Below, piece after piece: positions 9,089-17,296 of a DNA stretch of 64,000 nucleotides. The stretch comes from Paraburkholderia xenovorans LB400. GTDB taxonomy: Bacteria > Pseudomonadota > Gammaproteobacteria > Burkholderiales > Burkholderiaceae. Every line of letters begins with the position of its first letter. Position 1 is the first letter of the stretch. The notes below the pieces were generated by a model, which saw nothing but the letters and a program-made list of their open reading frames with translations, searched no databases and was not told where the DNA came from. Both the position numbers and the translations under genes were made by a program. The stretch lies in the NCBI RefSeq assembly GCF_000013645.1, contig NC_007952.1, positions 2,728,001-2,792,000 of the forward strand, given 5' to 3'.

Positions 9089-10000
9089 ATGGAACTCAAA
9101 CTACTGCGTGCCTTTCTGAGCGTCGCTGAACTCCGGCACTTTGGCCATGCCGCGCAAGCGCTTTACGTCAGCCAGCCCGCTCTGAGCAAGCAGATCGTGG
9201 CATTGGAAGCGAGCCTTGGCGCGCGCCTGTTCGAACGTGGCCGGCACGGTGCGGAACTGACGGTCTTCGGCGAAACGTTTCTTGCCGATGCAGAAGCGCT
9301 GGTCCGCGACGCGGACAACATTCTCGCGCGTGCCCGCGAGGCGAGCAGTGGAACGCGCGGCTATCTGCGCGTCGGTCTCGGACTCTCGACCCTGAACGAG
9401 GTGCCGCAACTGATCGCCCAATTCCGCAAGCTCCATCCGAATGTCAGCGTCACCCTCAACGACCTTTCTTCGGCGGAGCAGACCCGGCGGCTTCGCACCG
9501 GCAAGCTCGACGTCGGCTTCCTGCGCTTACCGGCCGACGCGGGCCTCGCCACGTTGCCGATACTCGACGAGGCACTGGCATTGGCGATACCGCAGCACGC
9601 CCGCTGGAAACGCATTCCGTCGAATCTGAAGGAGTTGAACGAGCCCGGCTTCATTGCACTGTCACGCGGACGCGGCCCCGGACTGGCGGCGCAGATCGAC
9701 CACTGGTGCGGTGAACATGGCTTCGTGCCCAATGTGATCCAGCAGGCCGACGACATCCAGTCGGTACTCGTTGGCGTGGCGGCGGGCGTCGGCGCGGCGT
9801 TTTTGCCGTCGCGCGCGCAATACCTGTTGCGCGACGCAAGAGTGCTGCCATTGCGTGACCCCGCCGGCCGGTGGCGAGTCGGATTGGCGTGGCACGCCAC
9901 GCGCGAAGATCCCGTGGTGGCCAATTTTGTCGCGTTCGTTCGCGCGGCGAAGAAGTCCTTGCGCGCGGATTCAGCTACCCAAGGCGATCAGAATGCATAG
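9089..10000 (+). CDS. LysR-family transcriptional regulator
   Basis: 303-residue LysR regulator with an N-terminal HTH (ELRHFGHAAQALYVSQPALS, about residues 14-33) and a substrate-binding domain. The effector domain contains LDVGFLRLPADAGLATLPIL and the C-terminal GVAAGVGAAFLPSRA, which resembles the BenM/CatM branch that binds aromatic acids. It is divergent from the nitrilase-family gene and probably controls it. The 3' end is followed by a strong hairpin at 10009-10030 that separates it from the convergent dioxygenase gene. Confidence 0.85.
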   Translation: MELKLLRAFLSVAELRHFGHAAQALYVSQPALSKQIVALEASLGARLFERGRHGAELTVFGETFLADAEALVRDADNILARAREASSGTRGYLRVGLGLSTLNEVPQLIAQFRKLHPNVSVTLNDLSSAEQTRRLRTGKLDVGFLRLPADAGLATLPILDEALALAIPQHARWKRIPSNLKELNEPGFIALSRGRGPGLAAQIDHWCGEHGFVPNVIQQADDIQSVLVGVAAGVGAAFLPSRAQYLLRDARVLPLRDPAGRWRVGLAWHATREDPVVANFVAFVRAAKKSLRADSATQGDQNA

Positions 10001-10008
10001 ACCTATGT

Positions 10009-10030
10009 CCGCATTGGATCGCCAATGCGG
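10009..10030. terminator. Hairpin between convergent genes
   Basis: CCGCATTGG, a four-base loop, then CCAATGCGG: a perfect 9-bp stem nine bases after the lysR stop and about 40 bases before the stop of the convergent dioxygenase gene. There is no clear U-tract, but the position supports a bidirectional terminator. Confidence 0.6.
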
Positions 10031-10068
10031 TGCGTTATTGCGTAATGAACGGGTGCAATCGGCCTGCC

Positions 10069-10923
10069 TCAACGCATCGCGTTCTTGCGGCCCTCGGCAT
10101 TGGTCGCCACGGCAATCTCGTCGAGATTCTGCGGGTAGGGAAAGTTGAGGCCGAGCAACTGACGCATTGTCGGGCTGGCCCGCCTGACGAAATCTTCGCC
10201 GACCATCGCACGCAGGTCTTCCATCGGCTTCACGAACTTCGGCAGGTACTGGATCAGCACGGCGCTGCGGTCCTGCGTGCTGCGATTGGGCATCGCGCAA
10301 TGCCAGGTTGCGCCGAAAAACACAATCGCATCGCCCGGTTCGGCCGTCATGCGTTGGCAACGCTCGAAGAACCGGTCGCCTTCGGCCGGGTAGCGCAATT
10401 CGTGCTGCGTATGCGGCACGAAAGCCGTCGCGCCGGTCTCGGCGGTAAAGGGATCGAGCGGAATCGTCACCTGCGCGTTGAGCGCAAACGACGTGTTGAT
10501 GCCGAGTGGAAACGTATCCGGCATGTGGTAATCCCAGTACGGATAATCGATGTGCGGTTCCTGGCCGGGCCCGCCGGGGAGAATGCGGTTGGCCGCGATC
10601 GAGCCCATGATGAAGTCGTCGCCGAGAAAGCGCCGCATCGCGCCGACGATCACCGGCTGCTCCGACATCTCGGAGAAAACGCCGCCCTTGGCGAGCAGAT
10701 TCCACACCCGCCGCTGCAGATGAAGCCGCTGTTCCTCCGCGGCCTGCCCCTGGAAGTGCGTGACGGTTTGCGCGCGATCCTCCGAATGCGCCATCACCAC
10801 GCGCCGTGCTTCGGCAATCTGGCTTTCGCTGAACAGCCCGCGTATGCAGATCGCGCCGGGGCCACGCGTCAGTGCCTCGACCACCACGCCGGGCGTCGCG
10901 TCATGTGTTTCGATCCTCTCCAC
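10069..10923 (-). CDS. Phytanoyl-CoA dioxygenase (PhyH) family protein
   Basis: 284-residue Fe(II)/2-oxoglutarate-dependent oxygenase of the PhyH family. The iron triad is visible as H124-x-D126 (EPHIDYPYWDY) and H208 (GATWHCAMPNRS), and R214 is positioned to bind 2-oxoglutarate. The GTG at 10923 is preceded by AGGAGA at normal spacing. Members hydroxylate varied small molecules and secondary metabolites, so the substrate cannot be named. It is transcribed alone, with the next gene divergent at 11183. Confidence 0.82.
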   Translation of the reverse strand: MERIETHDATPGVVVEALTRGPGAICIRGLFSESQIAEARRVVMAHSEDRAQTVTHFQGQAAEEQRLHLQRRVWNLLAKGGVFSEMSEQPVIVGAMRRFLGDDFIMGSIAANRILPGGPGQEPHIDYPYWDYHMPDTFPLGINTSFALNAQVTIPLDPFTAETGATAFVPHTQHELRYPAEGDRFFERCQRMTAEPGDAIVFFGATWHCAMPNRSTQDRSAVLIQYLPKFVKPMEDLRAMVGEDFVRRASPTMRQLLGLNFPYPQNLDEIAVATNAEGRKNAMR

Positions 10924-11182
10924 GACTGTCTCCTGTGAGCCGCGCCGCGTTGCGGCTGCGCTTCACGTCCAGCATAGAAGATGATCCGGCCTGTCTGCAA
11001 GAATAATTGCCAACTAAATAATTCTGGAATTTATTTTCCATTTCGACGCGTGCCGGCATGGGCTTTCCGAACCCACGTATCTCGCACACAACCGGCCGGA
11101 TTTCGCGGATGATAAAGTCCATCGACCTCGCTATCGCATAACAACACGGGCGCCTTTGGCTCGTCCGCTTCAGGAGATACGC

Positions 11183-12007
11183 ATGTCCCGCACCGTCACC
11201 GAGAAACGCGCCGCTTTCAAGGCATTGCACACCTCCGGCTGTTTCGTGCTGCCTAATCCGTGGGATGCCGGCAGCGCGCGCTATCTGCAGACACTCGGCT
11301 TCCAGGCCCTCGCCACGACCAGTTCCGGCTTTGCCTGGTCGACCGGACACGCCGACAACACCTTGCCGCGCAATCTCATCCTCGCGCATTTGCGCCAGAT
11401 CGTCGAAGCAACCGACCTGCCGGTCAACGCGGACTTCGAGAACGGCTTCGGGCGCGATCCGGCGGAAGTCGCCGAGAGCGTCAGGCTTGCCGTCGACACC
11501 GGCGTTGCCGGACTGTCGATCGAAGACTCCACCGGCAATCCCGCCGCGCCGCTTTTCCCTGTCGAGGTCGCCGTTGAACGGATCAGCGCGGCGCGCCGCG
11601 CCATCGACGAAACCGGCGGCGAGACGCTGCTGGTTGGCCGGGCGGAGAACTTCTTCGCCGGCTCGCCCGATCTCGACGATACGATCGCGCGCCTCAAAGC
11701 CTATGCCGCGGGCGGCGCCGACTGCCTGTATGCGCCAGGCATTCAGACGCGCGAGCAGATCGAAGCCGTGGTCGCCGCCGTGGCGCCGAAGCCCGTCAAT
11801 CTGCTGATCGGTTCAACGTCGGCGTTCACGCTGCATGACGTGGCCGCGCTCGGCGTGCGGCGCATCAGCGTGGGCGGGGCGCTGGCCCGTGCGGCATGGG
11901 GCGGGTTCATGCAGGCCGCGCAGTCGCTGGCTCAAGGTCGCTTCGACGGCTTTGCCGGCGCGGCGCCCGGCTCGCAACTCGACGAACTGTTCCGTAATCG
12001 CACGTAA
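11183..12007 (+). CDS. Isocitrate lyase/phosphoenolpyruvate mutase family protein
   Basis: 274-residue PEP mutase/isocitrate lyase superfamily enzyme (alpha/beta barrel). Visible family features are the N-terminal LPNPWDAGSARYLQ, the metal-site motif NADFENGFGRDPAEVA, the stretch GLSIEDSTG and DCLYAPGIQT. Relatives include oxaloacetate decarboxylases, methylisocitrate lyase-like enzymes and PEP mutases. The cysteine-bearing loop of true isocitrate lyases (KKCGH) is not seen. The ATG at 11183 is preceded by CAGGAGATA and is preferred to the ATG-like codon at 11156. The reaction is not determined. Confidence 0.8.
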   Translation: MSRTVTEKRAAFKALHTSGCFVLPNPWDAGSARYLQTLGFQALATTSSGFAWSTGHADNTLPRNLILAHLRQIVEATDLPVNADFENGFGRDPAEVAESVRLAVDTGVAGLSIEDSTGNPAAPLFPVEVAVERISAARRAIDETGGETLLVGRAENFFAGSPDLDDTIARLKAYAAGGADCLYAPGIQTREQIEAVVAAVAPKPVNLLIGSTSAFTLHDVAALGVRRISVGGALARAAWGGFMQAAQSLAQGRFDGFAGAAPGSQLDELFRNRT

Positions 12008-12182
12008 GGCATGCGGCCAGGGCCGGCGTCGGGTCGAGCAAGGCACCGCCGGACATCGGCCCGAACCGGAACGCGGCGGCGGCATGGTTCGCTGACGCAC
12101 GTACGCTAACGGCGAGGACGTGAGAAACTGATGACTAACGCGCGTCCAGCCTGTCGACGCCCGCAATTCAGGCACGCTAGTC

Positions 12183-12626
12183 ATGGCATCCGGTCCTCTC
12201 AGAGCAGTTGCTGCCCTATTCGCGTCAAGCATCGGCGTCTACCCGCTGACGTCGCACGCGTATGCGCTCGACGCGCAATTCGACTGCCAGGCGCATCCCC
12301 ACGAGTTCATCGGGCAACTCATCGACGACAAGTACATCGAAGCCAATCCCATGCGGATCGACACGAATTCGGTCAACGCGTTTCGACCCGTGCACGGCAG
12401 CGACATCACCGCGTTTGGCTTTCGCGTTTATGCCGTGCTCGGCTACGAACCGGACGACGAGATGTTCAAGAAAGGCCGCGGCCAGGCGCTCGCCGGCCCG
12501 CTGTACGGCGCCGTGCTGTCCGCGCCGAGCGAGTCGGTCGAGAAGCGCGTGCGCGCCGCCGGCAGCACCGCCACGGTGCACATGGTCATTCCGTTGCTGC
12601 TGACGGCGGTGGTCTGCACGCGTTGA
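12183..12626 (+). CDS. Exported hypothetical protein
   Basis: 147 residues beginning with a probable signal peptide (hydrophobic AVAALFASSIGVYPL, cleavage near SHAYA). The mature part contains a single early cysteine (AQFDCQAHPHEFI) and a central FGFRVYAVLGYEPDDEMFKKG segment; the C-terminus is hydrophobic (VIPLLLTAVVC). I do not recognise the family. A tail hydrophobic segment after a signal peptide could anchor the protein. The G+C-rich codon use matches its neighbours. Confidence 0.6.
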   Translation: MASGPLRAVAALFASSIGVYPLTSHAYALDAQFDCQAHPHEFIGQLIDDKYIEANPMRIDTNSVNAFRPVHGSDITAFGFRVYAVLGYEPDDEMFKKGRGQALAGPLYGAVLSAPSESVEKRVRAAGSTATVHMVIPLLLTAVVCTR

Positions 12627-12707
12627 CGCTGCGCGCCCCGGCGCCGCGGTGCCACGGTGCTATGCTTTTCGCTTCTCTTCGATCATGTCGCCTGGAATTT
12701 CGCGCCG

Positions 12708-13091
12708 ATGCCCTCGTCTGTCCGCAACTCGCTCGTCTGGATCTTCGACGCGTTCGAGCGCGATTCGACCTACTTCAGCAAGCGCATGTTCGGCAGCGAC
12801 GCCGCTTATATCGACGGCCTCCTGTGCCTGGTTGCCGCCGATCGCGACGCGCCCTGGAACGGCCTGCTAGTGTGCACATCGCAGGACCGGCACGCCGCGC
12901 TCATCGCTGAAATGCCTGCTTTGCGGCCGCATCCGGTGCTCGGCAAATGGCTTTACGTACCGCAAGACGATCCGGCGTTCGAAACCGTCGCCGAAAAACT
13001 GACGGCGCTGGTGCTCGCACGCGACCCGCGCGTGGGAGTCGAACCGAAGCCGCGCAATCGCGGCAGGAAATCGACTCTGCCGAAGGCGTAG
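12708..13091 (+). CDS. Hypothetical cytoplasmic protein, possibly TfoX/YjbR-like
   Basis: 127 residues from the ATG at 12708; the open frame extends further upstream but without protein-like sequence. The stretch FSKRMFGSDAAYIDGLLCLV resembles the start of TfoX N-terminal/YjbR-type small domains, which have a similar RMFG followed by a beta strand. A later KWLYVPQDDPAFETVAEKL fits a helix-strand pattern. The C-terminus is basic (KPRNRGRKSTLPKA). The assignment is tentative and no function is proposed. Confidence 0.5.
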   Translation: MPSSVRNSLVWIFDAFERDSTYFSKRMFGSDAAYIDGLLCLVAADRDAPWNGLLVCTSQDRHAALIAEMPALRPHPVLGKWLYVPQDDPAFETVAEKLTALVLARDPRVGVEPKPRNRGRKSTLPKA

Positions 13092-13143
13092 GGGATCACG
13101 GTAACGCCTGAGGTCCGGAAAACAGGATGTTCAGGCGGACGGA

Positions 13144-13794
13144 TCACCCGGCGGCCGGCGCCTGCGAAGCCGTGTCGACGCTCCAGCCATAGCCGAGCGC
13201 CTTGTATAGCGCGACGATCTGCGCGAGTTCCAGATCCTGCAACTGCGACTGCTGGAGTTGCGCGGCGAACAGACTGCGCTCGGCATCGAGATTCAGGTTC
13301 GCGCTCGTGACGTTCGCGCGTGTCTGTTCGAGCGCGGCGGCGGCAGCTTCCTGCTGGCCAATCGAATCGTCGAGGTCTTTCTGGCTCAGCGCGTTCTTCG
13401 CGACGAGCGGACGCACCCGGTTGAGATTCGCCTGCGCGGTATCGAGGCGGGCCTTCTGCTGGGCGAACTCTGCACGCGCGGCGTCCAGACTTGCTTCGAA
13501 AGGTTTGCGATCCATCACGAACATCACGTCGCCTTGATGGACCATCGAGCCTTCCTGATAGACGCGCTTCTCCAGGAAACCATTGACGCGCGCGCGTATC
13601 TCGACCTGCTGCGAGCTTTCTGTCTGGCCGACGTAGTCGAACACGACCGGCACATCGCGCAACGCAATGTCGACCACGTCGACATTGACCGGTGCTCGCA
13701 TGGCTTCGGGCGCCTGCTTTTCATGGCACCCGGCTAGCGTCGCGAAGGCTGTCAGTACGAGGCAAGCGGCAAGGACGTGCGACCGTTCTGTCAT
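13144..13794 (-). pseudogene. In-frame fusion of RND efflux adaptor N-terminus to outer-membrane factor C-terminus
   Basis: The 216-codon frame starts at 13794 (GGAG ribosome-binding site) with a lipoprotein signal (lipobox TLAGC) and the first part of an RND membrane-fusion protein: the VGQTESSQQVEIRARVNGFL barrel-sandwich half and the alpha-helical hairpin to about residue 169. It then switches directly to DAERSLFAAQLQQSQLQDLE and IVALYKALGYGW, the typical C-terminus of OprM/NodT-type outer-membrane efflux factors. The junction is near 13290. Efflux operons run adaptor, RND pump, outer-membrane factor, so a deletion that removed the end of the adaptor, the whole pump and most of the outer-membrane gene would give exactly this product. 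It lacks the second half of the lipoyl domain and the beta-barrel domain, so it should not work as an adaptor. Confidence 0.75.
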
Positions 13795-14081
13795 CCTGAT
13801 CTCCGTCGGCAAATCTCCGCGGCCGTGTGGCGCGGGCGTCGAGACGCAATTGGGCTGCTCCGGAAACCTTGAACTCCGGGACCACTTGTCAACGCTATTG
13901 AAACTGCGCTGACGCGTCAGCTTCGCGTCCGCAATAGGCGCGCTCTCGAAGGCAGGTTCGCTTGCCGATCAGTTCGCCTGCCGCTCGGGCAAGACGAAGA
14001 ACGTGGAGAGTGGTGCCGATAGCCGGTCACTCGCGGCGCGTGACCACGCGTTTTAACCAACCGCGTTAACTACACAAAACG

Positions 14082-14735
14082 GTGGGCACAGTCAATGTCC
14101 GCAGTGGACGCATGCGGTACTTCACCAATCGCGACGCGCCGCTGGACGTCGAGCACGTAATGGCCCCCGCCGCTTTTCCGCCCGGCTTCCCGGCGGTGCG
14201 ACTGGAAGCCGAATCGTACTGGGACGGTGGCATCTATTCGAACACGCCGCTCGAAGCCGTACTCGACGACCGGCCACGGCGCGACTCGGTGATTTTTTCG
14301 GTGCAGTTGTGGCCCTCCAGCGGTCCGGAGCCCGAATCGATCCTGCAGGTGATGAGCCGGCAACGCGACATTCAGTATTCGAGCCGCGCGGAAAGCCATC
14401 TCGATCGACAGAAGCAGATTCACCGCCTTCGTCACGTGATTCGCGAGCTCGGCCAGCATCTGCCCGAAGAACAACGCAATGCGCCGGCGGTGCGGGAACT
14501 CCTCGACTGGGGTTGCGGCACGACGATGCAAGTGCTGGAACTCGACGCACCGGCATTCGATAACGACGACCTGAACCGCGATATCGATTTTTCGTCGGCG
14601 GGCATCGAGCGGCGCTGGCGCGCCGGTTATGAGGACACGGCCCGCTTGCTGAAGCTCGCGCCCTGGCGCGAAACACTGGACCCGATGGAGGGCATCTCGG
14701 TCTTCAGGATGGCATCGGCGGAAAGCCGGAAGTAG
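14082..14735 (+). pseudogene. C-terminal remnant of a patatin-like phospholipase (DUF3734 type)
   Basis: About 217 codons match the second half of a patatin-like phospholipase. The sequence includes RYFTNRDAPLDVEHVMA, the catalytic Asp motif SYWDGGIYSNTPLE (D-G-G/A of the Ser-Asp dyad) and the DUF3734 tail QIHRLRHVIREL. The N-terminal oxyanion and nucleophile motifs (GGG and GxSxG) are missing. An in-frame TAA lies just upstream of the GTG at 14082, and no other upstream frame supplies them. With the catalytic serine gone the product should be inactive. The truncation lies 290 bp from the efflux fusion scar, suggesting one eroded region. Confidence 0.72.
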
Positions 14736-14931
14736 ACAGCGTTAGCGCCGCACATAACGCGGCCGGCCCTCGCTGAAATCCATTTGTACCTAGCACGCAA
14801 GACTGTTCGTCCATAGCAGCGACCGGACAGCAGGGCGCCTGCCGGCGTGCTGCGAACCGGCATGCCGACGCCATATGGCCACTACCGGCTGAGGTCGTAA
14901 GCATGCGGGTGTTCGCTCGATGGTCCCGGTA

Positions 14932-16071
14932 TCAGGATCGCAGCGGAAAGATGAACTTCGCCGCGATCAGTCCGAATACCCCGCCGAGGAGCGTCTCCCA
15001 GGCGCGCGCGCCAAGAAGCGAAATGGAGTGCACGCCGCCGATCGCCAACGTCACGATCAACGTAAAGGCAAACGCCGCGCAGGCGATGTCGTAGCGATTG
15101 GGCAATGCCATCGCGTAGACGATCATCGCCACTGCCGCAGCGGCCCAGGCGAGCAACGGCGCGTGCTCGACGAGCGGCAGGCAGACGAGCCCCAGCGGCA
15201 CACCGATCAAGGTGCCGATAATGCGCCGGCGCACCCGTTCCGCCGTGCCGCTCGCCGAGCCCGCAACCACGTACGTGCACGCCGTGATCGCCCAGGCAGA
15301 CTCCTTGAGCCCGACCGCCTCGTTCAAGGCGACCACGGCCAGCGAGCCGCTCGCCGCCTGTAAGCCCATGATGAGTTCAGCCGGGAGTTTCCAGCGACCC
15401 GGCACATTGACGGGTGCAAGCATCGTCGTGGCCGGACGTTCCGCTGGGCCGCTGAGCAGGCGCGGAACAATCGACGCGAGCATGGCGATCAATCCCGCGA
15501 CCGCAACCGCCGGCAGATCGACCGGCGTCAGCTGCGCACCGTAGGCCAGCAACTGGCCAATGTATATCTGGGACCCGGCTCCCGCGCCCAGAATGCCGAA
15601 GCGCTTGAGGTAGCCGACGAGAAAGGCTCCCGTCACGAGCGTCAGTTCGGGAGCCGCCTTGCCGATGGTCTGCAGGAGCGGGGCGAATCCGATGAACATG
15701 GCCGCGCCGAACGCAGCGGCGGCACATAAGAGAGCGAGGTCGCGGCTCGATTCGGCTCGCGAGACGCGCGCTTCCGAGACACTGGCCCACAGTGCGAAGC
15801 TGCTGGCCAGCGAACCGACCAGTGTGGCGCCGGGCAGACCGTGCGTAATGTCCTGCAAAGCCCCGAGCGCGGCGGCGATACCGTAAGCAGTGACGAGCCG
15901 CAGACCCTTGATCCGGCGATGCGTGCCGGGGTCGATCCGTTCGAGCCATGCCGTCACCGATCTGGAGACGCCGCGCTCGCCCTCGCCGTTCGGTTCACCT
16001 CGAATGCCAGCGCCCGGCGCGCGATCGTGCGCGTCGGTGCCGGCCTCCCTGTCGTCGTCATCGAGGATCAT
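14932..16071 (-). CDS. FUSC-family inner membrane protein
   Basis: About 379 residues from the ATG at 16071. A charged N-terminus is followed by two blocks of hydrophobic helices typical of FUSC/YccS/aromatic-acid exporter family proteins. The second block contains AWAITACTYVVAGSASGTAERVRRRIIGTLIG, shortened here to its key element GTAERVRRRIIGTLIGVPLG, the conserved FUSC motif. Relatives such as AaeB are linked to efflux of aromatic acids or to envelope stress, but no partner gene lies next to it. A longer start at 16188 is possible but would overlap the divergent msrA promoter. Confidence 0.75.
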   Translation of the reverse strand: MILDDDDREAGTDAHDRAPGAGIRGEPNGEGERGVSRSVTAWLERIDPGTHRRIKGLRLVTAYGIAAALGALQDITHGLPGATLVGSLASSFALWASVSEARVSRAESSRDLALLCAAAAFGAAMFIGFAPLLQTIGKAAPELTLVTGAFLVGYLKRFGILGAGAGSQIYIGQLLAYGAQLTPVDLPAVAVAGLIAMLASIVPRLLSGPAERPATTMLAPVNVPGRWKLPAELIMGLQAASGSLAVVALNEAVGLKESAWAITACTYVVAGSASGTAERVRRRIIGTLIGVPLGLVCLPLVEHAPLLAWAAAAVAMIVYAMALPNRYDIACAAFAFTLIVTLAIGGVHSISLLGARAWETLLGGVFGLIAAKFIFPLRS

Positions 16072-16268
16072 CTTTCGCTTCTCGGCGTTGTGCGCGTCGC
16101 ATCGGGGTACCTCGTAGTCTAGGCGAAAGGAATGGCGCGGACCGGTGTGGCCGCCGCTACGCGACCCGGCCAGGCCGATCTCTGGCATGCTTGTGGAATA
16201 ACATCCGACAACCGGCGGCCTCACCACCAACGCGTGGCGCGGCGCCACTGACGAAAAGGATCGAGAAA

Positions 16269-16775
16269 ATGACGACGCAAACCGAAACCGCCCTCCTGGC
16301 CGGCGGCTGCTTCTGGGGCATGCAGGACCTGTTGCGGCGCTACCCCGGCGTGCTGTCCACGCGCGTGGGCTACACCGGCGGCGACGTGCCCAACGCCACA
16401 TACCGCAACCACGGCACCCACGCGGAGGCGCTCGAGGTCGTGTTCGACCCGCGCCAGATCAGCTATCGCCAGATCCTGGAGTTTTTCTTCCAGATCCACG
16501 ACCCGACCACGAAGAACCGCCAGGGCAACGACGTGGGAACGAGCTACCGCTCCGCAATTTTCTATCTCGACGACGAACAGAAGCGCGTGGCAGAGAACAC
16601 CGTCGCCGACGTCGAAGCATCCGATCTGTGGCCCGGCAAGGTCGTCACCGAGATCGCTCCCGCGGGTCCGTTCTGGGAAGCCGAGCCGGAACATCAGGAC
16701 TATCTGGAACGCATTCCCAACGGATACACGTGCCACTTCGTCCGGCCCGACTGGAAGCTGCCGAAGCGCGGCTGA
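16269..16775 (+). CDS. msrA: Peptide-methionine (S)-S-oxide reductase
   Basis: 168 residues; reduces methionine-S-sulfoxide in proteins. The catalytic cysteine is in the motif GGCFWGMQ (family GCFWG) near residue 15. Other conserved parts are GYTGGDVPNATYRN, HAEALEVVFDP, FFQIHDPTT and DVGTSYRSAIF. The C-terminus ends close to RPDWKLPKRG without an evident resolving-cysteine extension, as in short MsrA forms. The ATG at 16269 lies at the usual distance from the catalytic motif. It is divergent from the FUSC gene. Confidence 0.92.
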   Translation: MTTQTETALLAGGCFWGMQDLLRRYPGVLSTRVGYTGGDVPNATYRNHGTHAEALEVVFDPRQISYRQILEFFFQIHDPTTKNRQGNDVGTSYRSAIFYLDDEQKRVAENTVADVEASDLWPGKVVTEIAPAGPFWEAEPEHQDYLERIPNGYTCHFVRPDWKLPKRG

Positions 16776-16864
16776 AGATGAAACCACACGCTACGGCCGG
16801 GCACGGCCGTGGCGCAAAGGCAGAAGTCCACTGAGACGATGTCAACCGCTCGATATTCCACGGC

Positions 16865-17269
16865 TCAAGCCGTGCCATTGGAATCGAGCTGTGCTTCGAT
16901 GGCCGCCTTATCGATCACCGACCAGACCTGCTGGATCTTGCCGTCCCGGAATTGATAGAACACATTCTCCGTGAACGAGACCCGCTTCCCGTTGACCGGG
17001 AGGCCAAGAAACGTCCCCTTTGGCGTACAGGCGAAGCCGAGCCGGCTACCTATATGAGGCGGATCGGACATCAACAATTGAATGTTGAAATGAAGGTCCG
17101 GAATTTCACGGAAATCCCTCTCCAGCATCTCGCGATACCCGGAGAGGCCGATGCGCCGACCGTTGTAGTGCACGTCGTCGTCGACGAACCGTCCCAGATC
17201 GGCCCAGTCCTGTTTATTCAGGCAGGCAATGTAGCTGCGATAGAGGTTGGCGAGTTCGATCGTGTTCAC
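16865..17269 (-). CDS. SnoaL-like/ester cyclase family protein
   Basis: 134-residue single-domain protein of the NTF2-like SnoaL superfamily. Diagnostic elements are the N-terminal helix LANLYRSYIACLNKQDWADL, the strand FVDDDVHYNGRRIGLSGYRE, the RDFREIPDLHFNIQ segment and the C-terminal strand GKIQQVWSVIDKAAIEAQL. Family members act as small cyclases, hydratases or ligand-binding proteins, and the substrate is unknown. It lies 27 nt after the GT9 gene on the same strand and may be co-transcribed, though no functional link is obvious. Confidence 0.75.
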   Translation of the reverse strand: MNTIELANLYRSYIACLNKQDWADLGRFVDDDVHYNGRRIGLSGYREMLERDFREIPDLHFNIQLLMSDPPHIGSRLGFACTPKGTFLGLPVNGKRVSFTENVFYQFRDGKIQQVWSVIDKAAIEAQLDSNGTA

Positions 17270-17296
17270 GGCAATTGCCCATGAGGTGAAGCGGCG

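Noticed and set aside
16793..16810. ACGGCC...GGCCGT hairpin between msrA and the SnoaL-like gene
   Set aside because: Only a 6-bp stem in very GC-rich sequence and no T-run; chance is a sufficient explanation.
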